NCBI GenBank assembly: GCA_001769005.1
Contig: MENE01000152.1
Location: forward strand, 8,307-15,724
Length of the DNA stretch: 7,418 nucleotides
Source: Bacteroidetes bacterium GWA2_31_9b
Lineage (GTDB): Bacteria > Bacteroidota > Bacteroidia > Bacteroidales > UBA12077
Reading direction: 5' to 3'
In this document: piece by piece, positions 7,094 through 7,418 of the stretch
Layout of the letters: each line of letters opens with the position of its first letter
How positions within the stretch are numbered: position 1 is the stretch's first letter
The notes under the pieces: generated by a model
Databases searched by the model: none
What the model was told of the DNA's origin: nothing
What the model saw: only the letters and a program-made list of their open reading frames with translations
Position numbers and translations under genes: made by a program

Positions 7094-7418
7094 TTAATTG
7101 TTTTTATTTACAAACTCGTCAGTGAGTAATTGTTGTAAATGGTTTGATGAAATGTTATATTCAATATTTCCTAAATGGGCAAATGAAATTGAGCCGGTTT
7201 CTTCAGAAACAATTACCACTGAGGCATCTGTTTTTTCGGTTATTCCGATTGCTGCACGATGCCTCATACCATATTTAGCAGGCAAATCATTTCTATCGGT
7301 AGTTGGTAATACACAACGGGCTGCTACAATTTTATTATTACGAATAATTACTGCTCCATCATGTAACGGACTATTCTTAAAGAAAATACTTTCTATCAAT
7401 CTGTCTGAAATATCAGAA
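7094..7418 (-). CDS. cdaA: Diadenylate cyclase CdaA, C-terminal catalytic part (5' end outside window)
   Basis: This enzyme condenses two ATP molecules into the second messenger cyclic di-AMP, which controls osmolyte transport and cell-envelope homeostasis in many bacteria. The visible 107 residues are most of a DisA_N (DAC) domain. SPLHDGAVII holds the Asp-Gly-Ala motif (codons 7352-7360), and GMRHRAAIG holds the Arg-His-Arg motif (codons 7256-7264); both are needed for ATP binding and catalysis. SEETGSISFAHLG follows near the end of the domain. The frame remains open to the right edge and reads Ser-Asp-Ile-Ser-Asp-Arg before the Leu (TTG) at 7397-7399, so that codon is internal. Family members are usually about 250-280 residues with three N-terminal membrane helices; those would lie outside the window. 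The short tail after the domain ends in FVNKNN. CdaA fits better than DisA, because no C-terminal DNA-binding region follows the DAC domain. Confidence 0.93.
   Translation of the reverse strand, partial: SDISDRLIESIFFKNSPLHDGAVIIRNNKIVAARCVLPTTDRNDLPAKYGMRHRAAIGITEKTDASVVIVSEETGSISFAHLGNIEYNISSNHLQQLLTDEFVNKNN

Noticed and set aside
7397..7399. TTG as the start of the diadenylate cyclase gene
   Set aside because: The frame stays open to the window edge and the preceding residues continue the family alignment, so this is an internal Leu codon in a truncated gene.
1..7418. Mobile element, CRISPR array, phage, defence or toxin-antitoxin system
   Set aside because: No transposase, integrase, spaced direct repeats or terminal inverted repeats were seen, and all six real genes are housekeeping or ordinary membrane proteins.

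Overview
The window looks like ordinary chromosomal housekeeping DNA from an AT-rich member of the Bacteroidota, probably Bacteroidales or Marinilabiliales. The reasons are protein style (pyruvate phosphate dikinase beside an ATP-type PEP carboxykinase, a CdaA-type diadenylate cyclase), weak or absent Shine-Dalgarno sequences, AT-rich intergenic DNA, and a clear Bacteroidota -7 promoter box (TAnnTTTG) ahead of pckA. This assignment is inferred from sequence character, not from a database match.

The left half is read rightward: the C-terminal three quarters of ppdK (entering from the left edge), then pckA, then plsY. A strong intrinsic terminator follows ppdK and another follows pckA, and pckA and plsY each have a plausible promoter. 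The three are therefore probably separate transcription units, not an operon. The right half is read leftward: the C-terminal catalytic part of a CdaA diadenylate cyclase (entering from the right edge), a six-helix DUF998 membrane protein starting at TTG, and a long GAPN-type aldehyde dehydrogenase. The two halves converge at a bidirectional hairpin terminator near 4664-4690, where plsY and the dehydrogenase end 16 bases apart.

Functionally, PPDK and PEPCK both act on phosphoenolpyruvate, linking it to pyruvate and oxaloacetate. The GAPN-like enzyme would oxidise glyceraldehyde 3-phosphate to 3-phosphoglycerate with NADPH formation, bypassing the ATP-yielding steps just above PEP. PlsY starts phospholipid synthesis, and CdaA makes the second messenger c-di-AMP. 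No mobile element, CRISPR array, tRNA, rRNA, defence gene or phage gene was seen. No previously undescribed system is evident. The observation most worth a second look is the altered catalytic-glutamate region of the GAPN-like enzyme.
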